Positions 1-7,429 of a stretch of DNA of 44,332 nucleotides are shown here, piece by piece. Numbering within the stretch: position 1 is the stretch's first letter; each line of letters opens with the position of its first letter. The stretch comes from Candidatus Hydrogenedentota bacterium. GTDB taxonomy: Bacteria; Hydrogenedentota; Hydrogenedentia; Hydrogenedentales; SLHB01. Both the position numbers and the translations under genes were made by a program. Where the stretch lies: contig JADLHJ010000063.1 of NCBI GenBank assembly GCA_020848835.1, forward strand, positions 1 through 44,332, in the 5' to 3' direction. The notes under the pieces were generated by a model, which ran no database searches, was not told where the DNA came from, and worked only from the letters and a program-made list of their open reading frames with translations.

Positions 1-224
1 GCGTTAATATCGGCCCCGGCGGCCAAAAGAACATCACACACCTCAAGATGACCATTTTCGAGCGCGTAATGCAGCGGCGTGTGGGAAATCTCATCAAACA
101 AGTTCGGATCATGGCCCTCACTGAGCAGTTGTTTCACGGCATTGATATCGCCGTCCTGAGCTGCAAAGTGCAATTCAGTTAGGCGCAAATTTTCGTCGGG
201 ATCTATTTTTGACCAATCGATCAT
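1..224 (-). CDS. Ankyrin-repeat protein, C-terminus cut by window edge
   Basis: Partial gene running off the left edge; only the first 74 or so codons are present. The reverse strand translates from an ATG at 224 as MIDWSKIDPDENLRLTELHF and continues with two helix-turn-helix units. These carry the ankyrin signatures TELHFAAQDGDINAVKQLL and TPLHYALENGHLEVCDVLL, then AGADIN. Ankyrin repeats are protein-binding scaffolds without catalytic activity. There is no signal peptide in the visible part, so a cytoplasmic location is likely. The start codon overlaps the stop of the upstream secreted-protein gene (ATGA, 221-224), so the two are probably translated together. The partner cannot be told from this fragment. 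Confidence 0.8.
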   Translation of the reverse strand, partial: MIDWSKIDPDENLRLTELHFAAQDGDINAVKQLLSEGHDPNLFDEISHTPLHYALENGHLEVCDVLLAAGADIN

Positions 225-904
225 TTCGCGTGGTCGCTCATAGCCTTTCCCCAGATATGTACGTCATCAATGTTGCCGGTGTCGTCGAAGGTGCCGAAGC
301 CGATGCCGCCGTGAAGGAAAGTTTTGTCCGTGGTTTTCATGACGGGTTTGGTCATGTCGTTGAAGTAAACGAGGATCGTGCCTTCTTTGGTGTCACGTTC
401 GATGCGGACGGTTTGGTAGCCGGTGCCCCAGTCGGTGCCTTGGGTGCGTTCCTGCGCGATGGATACGCGGGGCGCGCCGTTCACGAGGAAGATCGAGTTT
501 GCGTGTTCGTCCGCTTTTGTCGCGAGGTGCACGTAGTAGAAGTGCGTTGGGTCCTGGTAACCGAAGAAAATGCACATGTCGCGATGACCGTATTCCTTGC
601 CGGTCTGCTTCATGCGCGCTTCGACGACGAAGTCGCTTACATCAAGGTCTTTGATGCGCGCGATGTTTAACGGCGAACGCACTTCCGGTTTGTAGTTGCT
701 CTGCTGGTGTTGCGAATACGCGTGGCCGCCATCTTCTTCGATCACCTTCCACGCGGCTGGATCGGTCTGGGTCCATTTGTCCGCGCCTTTCTCGAAGTCT
801 TCGGAGAAGATGAGCGGGTTGCCTTTCACTTCCTTCGGCGTTTCGGCAATTGCAATAAATGCAAATGGAACACAAGCTAGAAAAGCAATGCGAATTGGCG
901 TCAT
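221..904 (-). CDS. Secreted LamG-like (concanavalin A-like) domain protein
   Basis: A 227-residue protein. Residues 1-20 (MTPIRIAFLACVPFAFIAIA) form a signal peptide, so it is exported. The mature part starts with a strand-rich segment containing FSEDFEKGADKW, a common opening of LamG/3-keto-disaccharide-hydrolase-like jelly rolls in PVC-type bacteria. It ends with GGIGFGTFDDTGNIDDVHIW, the usual last strand of that fold. The fold often binds or cleaves sugars, but no catalytic residues can be assigned here. The ATG at 904 follows a weak AAGGGA. It is coupled by ATGA to the ankyrin gene. Function beyond a secreted carbohydrate-binding-type fold is not known. Confidence 0.75.
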   Translation of the reverse strand: MTPIRIAFLACVPFAFIAIAETPKEVKGNPLIFSEDFEKGADKWTQTDPAAWKVIEEDGGHAYSQHQQSNYKPEVRSPLNIARIKDLDVSDFVVEARMKQTGKEYGHRDMCIFFGYQDPTHFYYVHLATKADEHANSIFLVNGAPRVSIAQERTQGTDWGTGYQTVRIERDTKEGTILVYFNDMTKPVMKTTDKTFLHGGIGFGTFDDTGNIDDVHIWGKAMSDHAK

Positions 905-1000
905 GGTACCGATCCCTTTTTTATTGAGTTCTCTACGAGAACTGAAGCAGCATTTTCGCCACGGGCCAGTGGCAGCGCAACTCCCCCACTTTCTAAAAAT

Positions 1001-1031
1001 TCACCACGAAGGCACGAAGTGCACGAGGAAG
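1001..1031. repeat. Short-period spacer repeat (CACGAAGG type)
   Basis: Three imperfect copies of CACGAAGG-like units with a period of 8-9 bases lie at 1005, 1013 and 1022 in the non-coding spacer between the divergent secreted-protein gene and malQ. Similar strings occur in spacers of many planctomycete-like genomes by general recollection; this was not searched. Confidence 0.45.
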
Positions 1032-1040
1032 AGAATTATT

Positions 1041-1068
1041 TTGAAGAGGGTGGTCTTCTCAGGATAAT
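1041..1068 (+). promoter_or_regulatory. Candidate sigma70-like promoter for malQ
   Basis: TTGAAG (1041-1046) and GATAAT (1063-1068) are separated by 16 bases and lie about 80 bases before the malQ start. Both hexamers are near consensus. The predicted start of transcription near 1075 would place the GC hairpin at 1108-1127 in the leader. Confidence 0.35.
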
Positions 1069-1107
1069 GAAGGAGTTGAATTGATATAGACTTACGGCTT
1101 CGAAACC

Positions 1108-1127
1108 GCCCGGCGCGGAGGCCGGGC
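1108..1127. other. GC-only inverted repeat in the malQ leader
   Basis: Perfect 7-base arms GCCCGGC and GCCGGGC with a six-base loop, ending 19 bases before the malQ ATG. It could fold in the mRNA and affect translation, or be a dispersed REP-like element. No T-run follows, so it is not an intrinsic terminator. Confidence 0.4.
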
Positions 1128-1146
1128 GCTACAGGATTGGGGGCAC

Positions 1147-2682
1147 ATGCGATCTAGCGGAGTTCTGTTGCATCCGACGTCGTTTCCGAGCCAGTTTGGG
1201 ATTGGAGACCTGGGGGACAACGCTTACCGGTTTGTGGAGTGGTTGGAGCGCGCCGGGCAGCGGGTGTGGCAAGTTTTGCCGTTGGGGCCGACGGGGTATG
1301 GGGATTCTCCGTATCAGAGTTTCAGTACCTTTGCGGGGAACTGGCTGCTGATTAGTCCCGAGCGGTTGGTGGCGGATGGCGTGCTTGCACAATCCTCGAT
1401 CGACGATGCGCCGGCGTTTCCAGCGGGCAAGGTCGATTTCGGGTGGGTGATTGATTGGAAGCGGAAGCTGCTGAAGTCCGCCGCGGACAATTTTTTTGCG
1501 AACGAGGCGCATTCGGATCATCCGGCATATGAGCAGTTTTGCCGCGAGAACGATTGGTGGTTGAGCGATTACACGTTTTTCATGGCGGTGAAAGAAGCGC
1601 AAGGCGGACTGCCGTGGAACCAGTGGGAAGAGGGCGTCGCCAAGCGGTATGGGTTGTCGTTGCATGAGTGGGGCACGCGTTTGGCCGAGCCGATTCGCAC
1701 GTTGAAGTTTGCGCAGTACCAGTTTTTCAAGCAATGGTTCGCGCTCAAGGAATTTGCGAATGCCCGCGGCGTGCGCATCATTGGCGACATTCCAATTTAT
1801 GTCGCGCACGACAGCGCGGATGTGTGGGCGCATCAGGAATTATATCAACTCGACGACGCGGGTAATTCGACTGTGGTGGCTGGCGTGCCGCCGGATTATT
1901 TCAGCGCGACGGGGCAGCTTTGGGGCAATCCGATCTATCGCTGGGAGCTGCACGCGGAGCGCGGGTTTGACTGGTGGATCGATCGTATCCGCGCGACGTT
2001 GCGGATGGTGGATTGGATCCGCATCGATCACTTCCGTGGGTTCGAAGCGTATTGGGAAGTGCCGGGAACGGAGAAGACGGCGGTGAATGGGCGTTGGGTG
2101 AAAGGCCCCTGCGATGCGCTGTTTGAAGCGGTACGTCATGCGCTTGGCGAGGTGCCGGTCGTGGCAGAGAATCTTGGTGTCATTACGGATGAAGTCGAGG
2201 CCTTGCGCAAACGTCACGGATTTCCAGGTATGGCGGTGTTGCAGTTTGCGTTTGGGAAGGACGCCGCGCATTCGGGGTTGTTGCCACACAAGTGGGAACA
2301 CGACACGGTTGCGTATACGGGCACCGCGGACAACGACACGACCATCGGCTGGTGGAAGGCGGAGGGCGGATCGACGCAAGACCGTAAAGCGATCAAAGCC
2401 GAGCGCGCGTATGCGAAGCAGTATCTCGATACGACGGGCAAGGACATTCATTGGGTATGCATTCGCGCGGTGATGGCGTCTGTTGCGGACACGGCGATCT
2501 TTCCGTTGCAGGATGTGATTGGACTGGATACGGACGCGCGTATGAATTTGCCAGGAAGTTTTGGCGGGCATAACTGGACATGGCGGTATATGGAAGATCA
2601 ACTCACCGATGAATCGGCGGACAGACTGCGCGGGTTGGCGGAAATTTTTGGGAGATGTTTATCCGCAGATGACGCAGATTGA
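1147..2682 (+). CDS. malQ: 4-alpha-glucanotransferase (amylomaltase, GH77)
   Basis: A 511-residue cytoplasmic enzyme that transfers alpha-1,4-glucan segments between maltodextrins, as in glycogen and maltose metabolism. GH77 landmarks are clear: GDIPIYVAHDSADVW, GVPPDYFSATGQLWGNP, IRIDHFRGF with the nucleophile D294, AENLG with acid/base E341, and D395. The numbering matches Thermus amylomaltase (D293, E340, D395) almost exactly. Residue 394 is Ala (GTADND), where the family normally has His just before the third Asp. The length is normal for a bacterial short-type MalQ. The start is the first ATG after a G-rich stretch. The last codons run through a short repeat (2663-2688), so the C-terminal tail (CLSADDAD) may be unusual. 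It stands alone, convergent with the next gene. Confidence 0.95.
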   Translation: MRSSGVLLHPTSFPSQFGIGDLGDNAYRFVEWLERAGQRVWQVLPLGPTGYGDSPYQSFSTFAGNWLLISPERLVADGVLAQSSIDDAPAFPAGKVDFGWVIDWKRKLLKSAADNFFANEAHSDHPAYEQFCRENDWWLSDYTFFMAVKEAQGGLPWNQWEEGVAKRYGLSLHEWGTRLAEPIRTLKFAQYQFFKQWFALKEFANARGVRIIGDIPIYVAHDSADVWAHQELYQLDDAGNSTVVAGVPPDYFSATGQLWGNPIYRWELHAERGFDWWIDRIRATLRMVDWIRIDHFRGFEAYWEVPGTEKTAVNGRWVKGPCDALFEAVRHALGEVPVVAENLGVITDEVEALRKRHGFPGMAVLQFAFGKDAAHSGLLPHKWEHDTVAYTGTADNDTTIGWWKAEGGSTQDRKAIKAERAYAKQYLDTTGKDIHWVCIRAVMASVADTAIFPLQDVIGLDTDARMNLPGSFGGHNWTWRYMEDQLTDESADRLRGLAEIFGRCLSADDAD

Positions 2683-2688
2683 CGCAGG
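2663..2688. repeat. Short-period repeat (GACGCAGATT type) at the malQ 3' end
   Basis: CGCAGAT-GACGCAGATT-GACGCAG units with a period of about 9-10 bases cover the last malQ codons, its stop and the spacer. This looks like a dispersed intergenic repeat that has been read into the gene's tail. Confidence 0.45.
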
Positions 2689-2695
2689 TAGAATT

Positions 2696-3937
2696 TTAAT
2701 TTGACGATGGACCGGGCTTGCCATAATAGTTGGCGTAAGTCTTCAGGCAACTTTGGATCACGGCGTCACGGTTTTGAAGCACGGGCCAATCGCTGAAACG
2801 ATCTGCGGAGAGTTGGGTGAGATCGTATTTGCAGGTGCCTTTTTCGATAAGGTCGGCGACGATGGGACCGATGGCCGCGCTTTGGGAGACGCCGTGGCCG
2901 CAGAAACCGGCGCAGTGGTAGAAACCTTTCAATCCCTCCAATTCGCCGAGTAGCGGGCCGCCGTCGGGTGTGAAGGCCATGATGCCGCCGCGAATTTCCA
3001 TCGGTATCGATTCCGTGATTGATGGAAAGCGATTGGATGCGGCGGAGATAAGATTGCTGATCAGGGGTTTGGAGATGTCAGCAGTGACGCTACCCATCTG
3101 AAAGTCTGCCGGCAGCATTGCCATATCGATGTGTTCGGGTAGCGCTTCGTAGATGCCGATGCGGATGCCGCCGTTGCAGGGACGTCCGTAGATGCGGTTT
3201 TCGCGGTCGCGGAACTGCGGGTGTGTTGCGTCGATCGCGATTTTGGCTTCGGGCTTGGTCGTGAAGTAGTAATGCGCGATGCCGCAGGTAGGCAGTGGTT
3301 GCTGGGCGTACGCTGCGACGAGATGTGTCCAGGGACCTGCGGCGTTAATGACGATTGGTGCATCGTAGTCGGTGCCGGCGGCTGTGATGCCGGTGACGCG
3401 GCCGTTGGTGCTGCGCAATGCATCGACGGGCGCGTGTTCGATGTATGCAACTCCGCGTGTTCGGCCTGCAGCGATGTACGCCTGCGCAAGTGTTGGCGCT
3501 TCGAGATAGCAATCGGTTGGGCAATAGCATGCGGCCGAAATGTCGTCAATGCGCATGCAGGGCAATCGCTTTTGGACGTCGGCTGCTTCCAGCATTTCGA
3601 CTTCGAGGCCGGCAGCGCGCGCTATGGCTACATCGTTTGCGAGTTCTTTGGCGCGCACGTTCGATTGCGCGACTCGAATTGAACCGGTTTGTTCGAGCAC
3701 GCGTATGCCGGTGTCGGTTTCTATACCGCGCACGATTCGTATGCTTTCCATCAGCAGATGTATGGCATCGCGCGTTGAGCGCATTTGACCGATTAGGCCG
3801 GCTGCCCGGCTGGTCGCGCCTGATGCAAGCGAACTGCGGTCGAGTACGAGCACACGCCGGTTGCGCTTGCACAATTCCAAGGCTACGCTTAGGCCAGCCA
3901 CGCCGGATCCGATTATAATGGCGTCGTGAGTTTGCAT
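2696..3937 (-). CDS. FAD-dependent oxidoreductase (DAO family)
   Basis: A 413-residue flavoprotein. The N-terminus has the FAD Rossmann motif GSGVAG (residues 10-15) followed by LVLDRSSLASGATSRAAG, the segment typical of the D-amino-acid oxidase/sarcosine oxidase/glycerol-3-phosphate dehydrogenase superfamily. The C-terminal GFYHCAGFCGHGVSQSAAIG is the second FAD contact of the same family. It probably oxidises a C-N or C-OH bond of an amino acid or hydroxy acid. The substrate cannot be read from sequence. There is no signal peptide. It sits tail-to-tail with malQ, 13 bases apart, with no terminator hairpin seen between them. Alternatives within the family include glycine/sarcosine oxidase-like or L-2-hydroxyglutarate dehydrogenase-like enzymes. 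Confidence 0.85.
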   Translation of the reverse strand: MQTHDAIIIGSGVAGLSVALELCKRNRRVLVLDRSSLASGATSRAAGLIGQMRSTRDAIHLLMESIRIVRGIETDTGIRVLEQTGSIRVAQSNVRAKELANDVAIARAAGLEVEMLEAADVQKRLPCMRIDDISAACYCPTDCYLEAPTLAQAYIAAGRTRGVAYIEHAPVDALRSTNGRVTGITAAGTDYDAPIVINAAGPWTHLVAAYAQQPLPTCGIAHYYFTTKPEAKIAIDATHPQFRDRENRIYGRPCNGGIRIGIYEALPEHIDMAMLPADFQMGSVTADISKPLISNLISAASNRFPSITESIPMEIRGGIMAFTPDGGPLLGELEGLKGFYHCAGFCGHGVSQSAAIGPIVADLIEKGTCKYDLTQLSADRFSDWPVLQNRDAVIQSCLKTYANYYGKPGPSSN

Positions 3938-3946
3938 TGCGGAGTT

Positions 3947-4087
3947 ATGGTATTGGAGTCGCGAACCAGATTACAGATCGCTTTACGCGCCGGAAACAAG
4001 AAAGCACTGATTGCCGAATTGCTCAGGCAAGATTTCGCGTGGCCTTTGTTTGATTTTGGACGTATAGGAGTAGGAGCGGCCGGATGA
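3947..4087 (+). CDS. Possible 46-codon small ORF upstream of a hydrophobic peptide
   Basis: In the spacer between two reverse-strand genes, an ATG at 3947, three bases after GGAG, opens 46 codons of mixed, mostly soluble composition ending ...GRIGVGAAG. Its stop overlaps the start of the next small ORF as ATGA. The start is only nine bases from the start of the divergent oxidoreductase gene, leaving no room for a promoter between them. It may be chance. No family is recognised. Confidence 0.15.
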   Translation: MVLESRTRLQIALRAGNKKALIAELLRQDFAWPLFDFGRIGVGAAG

Positions 4088-4152
4088 TTATTTTACTTTG
4101 GGCCTTTGTGTACTACCTGATTGTTTACGGAATTCTGATACCAATTTTATGA
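4084..4152 (+). CDS. Possible 22-residue hydrophobic peptide (one membrane helix)
   Basis: An ATG at 4084, preceded about ten bases upstream by AGGAG, opens a 22-residue peptide (MIILLWAFVYYLIVYGILIP plus two residues). It is a single hydrophobic segment with no charged residue. Small membrane peptides of this type occur in bacteria as regulators of membrane proteins or toxins, but nothing here fixes a role. It lies in a 252-base spacer otherwise without a gene, on the opposite strand to its neighbours. It overlaps the preceding small ORF by ATGA. Confidence 0.25.
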   Translation: MIILLWAFVYYLIVYGILIPIL

Positions 4153-4189
4153 ACCGCGCTTCGGAGCGATTGGTTGGCTGGGCGAGCGG

Positions 4190-4969
4190 CTAGTTAACGG
4201 AATCGATCCGGAACCGGCGTTTCATGCGATCGAGAAGTACGGAATCGCAGGCGGTAGCCCGGAGGCCGATGAGATTCATTACGGCGTGCCGTTCGCGGAG
4301 CATTTCCTGGAGCAGATAGAGCTCGCCCGCCATTTGCAGATCGATAATGGCCAGCGAGGAGATGTCTACGTTCCAGACGATGCCGCGAGGCGTGGACAAG
4401 ATATATTTCTGAAAGTTTGCGATCGCGGCCTGAAATTCCGCCGCAGTGGTTCCGCCGGGGATCGAAATGGATACGGACTTGCCATCGAACCCACCTGCGA
4501 TTCCATGTTCGGTACGGAACGGCGGGAGCTGAGTGACCCGTGTTTCACTAGTGTCTCCCATGAGAAACGCCGGGGGTGCCGGCGGGACGATGCCGGCTGA
4601 AAGCGCGTTGCAGTATTCGGAGCAGTAATCGCAAAAGTCGAGCACGGTTTGCCCGAGCAGTTCGTTGAGTTCCGCGCCGCTGGTAAAGACGGAGTTGTCA
4701 TTGCGCAGGGCGTTCACTACGGTCTCAAAGTTATGGCAGGCATTTGCCAGATCGGCGAGACCGGCCACGGCCGAGGTACCCTTGAGTCCATGCACGTCAG
4801 CGAGCACAGAGGCGAGCAAATCCTCGCTGCCGGTTTCAATGTGCAGGGCGCACTGCGCCATTCGTTCGATTCTATCGTGCGATTCCTGCAGAAAGGATTG
4901 GCGCAGATCGTTGTCGCTCACAGGGGCTATGTTATTCATGGCTTCGCTACTCGTCGCGGATTCGTCCAT
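4190..4969 (-). CDS. Hpt-STAS signalling protein
   Basis: A 259-residue cytoplasmic protein with two domains. Residues about 20-120 form an Hpt four-helix bundle with the phosphorylatable His in VHGLKGTSA (H60), the hallmark HxLKG motif. Residues about 150-259 resemble a STAS/anti-sigma-antagonist fold: SVSISIPGG, then WNVDISSLAIIDLQMAGELYLL, then VMNLIGLRA. The usual DSSG phosphoserine loop is not obvious (ISSLAIIDLQ occupies that place). Hpt domains pass phosphate between His and Asp. STAS domains bind partners such as kinases. It lies 90 bases downstream of the degenerate-receiver gene, so the two are probably one transcript and may act together. The start at ATG 4969 has no strong Shine-Dalgarno; M11 (4939) is an alternative. 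Confidence 0.75.
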   Translation of the reverse strand: MDESATSSEAMNNIAPVSDNDLRQSFLQESHDRIERMAQCALHIETGSEDLLASVLADVHGLKGTSAVAGLADLANACHNFETVVNALRNDNSVFTSGAELNELLGQTVLDFCDYCSEYCNALSAGIVPPAPPAFLMGDTSETRVTQLPPFRTEHGIAGGFDGKSVSISIPGGTTAAEFQAAIANFQKYILSTPRGIVWNVDISSLAIIDLQMAGELYLLQEMLRERHAVMNLIGLRATACDSVLLDRMKRRFRIDSVN

Positions 4970-5059
4970 ATCCGAATTCGCAAGGACTTATTCATGCCAA
5001 ACGCTTTAATACCAGTCGACATATTCAAGTAATGCTACCTGTCGCTCGTTGCCTGCAAA

Positions 5060-5827
5060 TTAACGGTCGTGCTCGCCCGCCGGTTCCCGTTCGATCATGA
5101 GACAGGAGTCCAACGTCGTTTCAAGCCGTTTACGCAGTTCACCGAGCTCTTTTGATTTGAAATGATTTTTCGTCGCGCGTAACACGTCTATCGCATCGCG
5201 CAGCGCGCGGGCCATGGCAAGGAAGTGTTCACAGCGCTGATGCCGGCATTCCGTTTCTGTGGAGGCGGCCGGTTGAATGAAGAAATACATGCTTTCAAAG
5301 GCTGCATTCGCATCGAGCGTTTCGGCGATTGTCTCCATCGCGCCGTCGCCTTCGCCATTGCCGCCGATTTTCTTGGAGACGGCCTGGGCCTTTCCCAAAG
5401 CGTCGCGAACGAGCCGCATATAGCGGTTGGCGTCGCGGGTCTGGCGCAGGAGCAATACGCGCGGCATGGCAGTGCGCACAAATTCGCAAATGTCTTCGGC
5501 AGTATCGTTGCTACACAGGCGCTGGAGCATGGAGCGGCGCAGATGCGGAGGATCGTCTTGCTGGGAGAACCCGGGCAACTCGATCATGTAGCCAACGGTC
5601 GCCTTACCGCCCATGGCCTCGGCGGCCCGCACGTGCGGCAACGCCTGGTTCACCATTCCGAGCGTGGCGAACATGATGTCGATGTCATCGGACGCGGCGA
5701 GCGCGGCGGCAAACTCTTTTTCATCGCGGGTATAAATGCAGCGATGACCCATTTCGACGAGGAGTCTATGGGCTTGCGCAAGGACGCCGTCCACGTCTTC
5801 CGCAAACAGGATCTTTGCTTTATCCAT
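5060..5827 (-). CDS. Receiver-like protein lacking the phospho-acceptor Asp
   Basis: A 255-residue protein. Residues 1-125 follow the receiver fold: ILFAEDVDG gives strand 1 and the acidic pair E10/D11, then a helix, then IDIMFATLGM at the third strand. In ordinary receivers that strand ends in the phosphorylated Asp; here the position is Thr55. Phosphorylation in the usual way is therefore unlikely and it may be a pseudo-receiver. Residues 126-255 are helical, include the basic segment KNHFKSKELGELRKRLE, and have no family I can name. It is the first gene of a pair with the Hpt-STAS gene, behind a promoter at 6054-6082 and a leader of about 220 bases with two hairpins. There is no good Shine-Dalgarno before ATG 5827. 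Confidence 0.65.
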   Translation of the reverse strand: MDKAKILFAEDVDGVLAQAHRLLVEMGHRCIYTRDEKEFAAALAASDDIDIMFATLGMVNQALPHVRAAEAMGGKATVGYMIELPGFSQQDDPPHLRRSMLQRLCSNDTAEDICEFVRTAMPRVLLLRQTRDANRYMRLVRDALGKAQAVSKKIGGNGEGDGAMETIAETLDANAAFESMYFFIQPAASTETECRHQRCEHFLAMARALRDAIDVLRATKNHFKSKELGELRKRLETTLDSCLMIEREPAGEHDR

Positions 5828-5904
5828 GGCGAAGTACCGCTTTAATCATGTCGAAAATCGCAGGGAACCAACGTTTTTTGCCCCCAATCTCTCGGTTGTC
5901 CCCC

Positions 5905-5954
5905 AAAAAAAAACGGACATATCAACTCATTCACTCTATAAGTGAATGTTGATA
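5905..5954 (-). promoter_or_regulatory. Leader hairpin followed by a nine-T run
   Basis: Reading the reverse strand, 5954-5920 forms a 13-base-pair stem (arms TATCAACATTCAC and GTGAATGAGTTGATA, with a two-base bulge) around a seven-base loop. After six more bases comes T9 (5913-5905). It lies between the promoter and the receiver-like gene. The stem is AT-rich and the T-run is offset, so termination would be weak or conditional. It could be an attenuator, or the end of transcripts from the esterase gene upstream. Confidence 0.4.
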
Positions 5955-5965
5955 CGCCCTAAACC

Positions 5966-5983
5966 GACGACTATTGAGTCGTC
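5966..5983 (-). other. Second leader hairpin
   Basis: Perfect 7-base arms (GACGACT/AGTCGTC) around a four-base loop, just before the T-run hairpin in the reverse-strand leader. Two stacked stems in one leader favour an RNA structure over chance. No known riboswitch core was recognised. Confidence 0.4.
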
Positions 5984-6053
5984 CTGCCATTTAGAGCCGC
6001 GCCGTCCGCCAAGAACCTGACGCGACTTCACAAGCCTATATTGCTATGTTGAA

Positions 6054-6082
6054 ACTATAGCATGGACGGCATTCGGCGTCAA
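6054..6082 (-). promoter_or_regulatory. Sigma70-like promoter for the receiver/Hpt-STAS pair
   Basis: On the reverse strand TTGACG (6082-6077) and TATAGT (6059-6054) are separated by exactly 17 bases. A strongly AT-rich tract (about 6104-6190) lies just upstream, like an UP element. The predicted start near 6047 gives a leader of about 220 bases. The whole gene-free stretch 5828-6211 is accounted for by this AT tract, the promoter and the two hairpins. Confidence 0.6.
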
Positions 6083-6211
6083 TGAACGAAGGGTTGAACG
6101 GATAACAGAATTGCTATTATTGCCAAATTGCAAAAATGTAAGTCACATAGAAATTACATAAAATAAAAAATGCTTAAGTACTTTTATGGCAGTGCTGGAA
6201 TTGACGTCTTT

Positions 6212-7375
6212 TTACCGGATGATCGCACGTAACTCCCTTTCGATTGCATCGGCCATGCGAAGAAAGCCGATATCATTGGGATGAACGCCGTCCACCGTTG
6301 CGTCGTGATCGTCGCCCCAGAAATTATCGCAGCGAATATAGTGGAGGTCTTTTATTCCCGAAGCACGAAGACGTTCGTAGGCCGCGTGCAGTGCTTCATT
6401 CTTCTTCACGTATGCGTCTTTACTAGAAGACAGGAACCACCCTTTTTCGTAAGGAACATTTTCTACGAGCACGATTGGCGTGGTGGGACGCGCGGCGCGC
6501 AATGCTTTTACGAGAGGTTCGGTGCGTTCTGTGATCAGCGGCGGATCCATGTTTGGACAGCAATCGATGACGTATACCGAGACATCGAGTTTAGCGATGC
6601 GCTCGACAATGGGCGGATCCATTCGGCCGTTGCCGGAAAAGCCGAGGTTGATTACGGGGCGTTCCATGCGACGGCCGATGATGGATGGATAGGCCATACC
6701 GGGACGAGACGCGCAAGCGCCGTGGAGAATGGATGACCCCCAGAAAAGCATGGGATTCGCGTGCTCTGCGTCGTAGCTGGGATTGACGGTGATTTTTGCA
6801 CCGGCCTTCACCCCCACTTCGAGTTTCTCTGTGCCGTTGTAAAGGGGTAAATAGAGGCGATATTCGTGCATGCCTTCCGGAAGTCCGGACGCAAGCACGG
6901 CTTCGTTGCCTTCTTTTTTATCGGGCACGCCGATGCCGAGCCAGCCCCATTCACCGTTGTGTTTGACGTAGAGATCGATACCGCTCACACCCGACGCCGG
7001 CATATGGGGCATGGCGAGATTGTCGTTGCGCAAGGACCATCGCACGGCGATGCTGGGAGAGTCAGTCATGAATCGGACGTTGAGTCCGGCGGAGTGGCGA
7101 GACAGGCCCCAGACGGCATCGGGTATCTTGCCTTCCGCTTCGGCCTGGAATCGGTCGTAGGGTCTTGCGAGGCCGTCTTTCCAGCCTTGTCCTTCGACGC
7201 CGATGTCGAGTGCGTCATACCAGGTGGTTGCGCCATCTGCGCTGGCTACACCGTTCGGCGCGGGCTTTGGCGCAGGCAATGACGCGGCCCGATCGGAAAC
7301 CGTTGCGCATGAGAACAAAAGCAGACTTAGACTCAGGACGGTCGATGTAATACGAATTAGTTTGATAGCGTTCAC
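6212..7375 (-). CDS. SGNH/GDSL-type esterase lipoprotein with GxDLY domain
   Basis: A 387-residue exported enzyme. Residues 1-23 (ending LSLLLFSC) look like a lipoprotein signal with Cys23 as the lipidated residue. The N-terminal half is a jelly-roll domain carrying the GxDLY signature (SGIDLYVKHNGEW). The C-terminal half is an SGNH hydrolase: block I FWGSSILHGACASRPG with the nucleophile Ser in the GSS motif, NLGFSGNG as block III, and DGVHPNDIG with the catalytic Asp/His. Such proteins remove acyl groups from carbohydrates or other envelope polymers. The length suits the two-domain family. It is divergent from the GT4 gene, 54 bases apart. The preferred substrate cannot be read. Confidence 0.85.
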   Translation of the reverse strand: MNAIKLIRITSTVLSLSLLLFSCATVSDRAASLPAPKPAPNGVASADGATTWYDALDIGVEGQGWKDGLARPYDRFQAEAEGKIPDAVWGLSRHSAGLNVRFMTDSPSIAVRWSLRNDNLAMPHMPASGVSGIDLYVKHNGEWGWLGIGVPDKKEGNEAVLASGLPEGMHEYRLYLPLYNGTEKLEVGVKAGAKITVNPSYDAEHANPMLFWGSSILHGACASRPGMAYPSIIGRRMERPVINLGFSGNGRMDPPIVERIAKLDVSVYVIDCCPNMDPPLITERTEPLVKALRAARPTTPIVLVENVPYEKGWFLSSSKDAYVKKNEALHAAYERLRASGIKDLHYIRCDNFWGDDHDATVDGVHPNDIGFLRMADAIERELRAIIR

Positions 7376-7429
7376 GCCACGACTCCCCTTGTTCGCCGAA
7401 TAAGGACTCTGGCCGTTATATTATGGCGT

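Noticed and set aside
1840..2601. A 253-codon reverse-strand frame inside malQ
   Set aside because: It is antisense to a well-conserved GH77 gene and its product is Arg/His-rich with no domain.
4156..4169. A terminator hairpin (CGCT-TCGG-AGCG) after the small hydrophobic ORF
   Set aside because: The stem is only four pairs and no T-run follows.
5828..6060. A cyclic-di-GMP or other known riboswitch in the leader
   Set aside because: The conserved cores I know for that class were not found; only generic hairpins and a T-run are visible.
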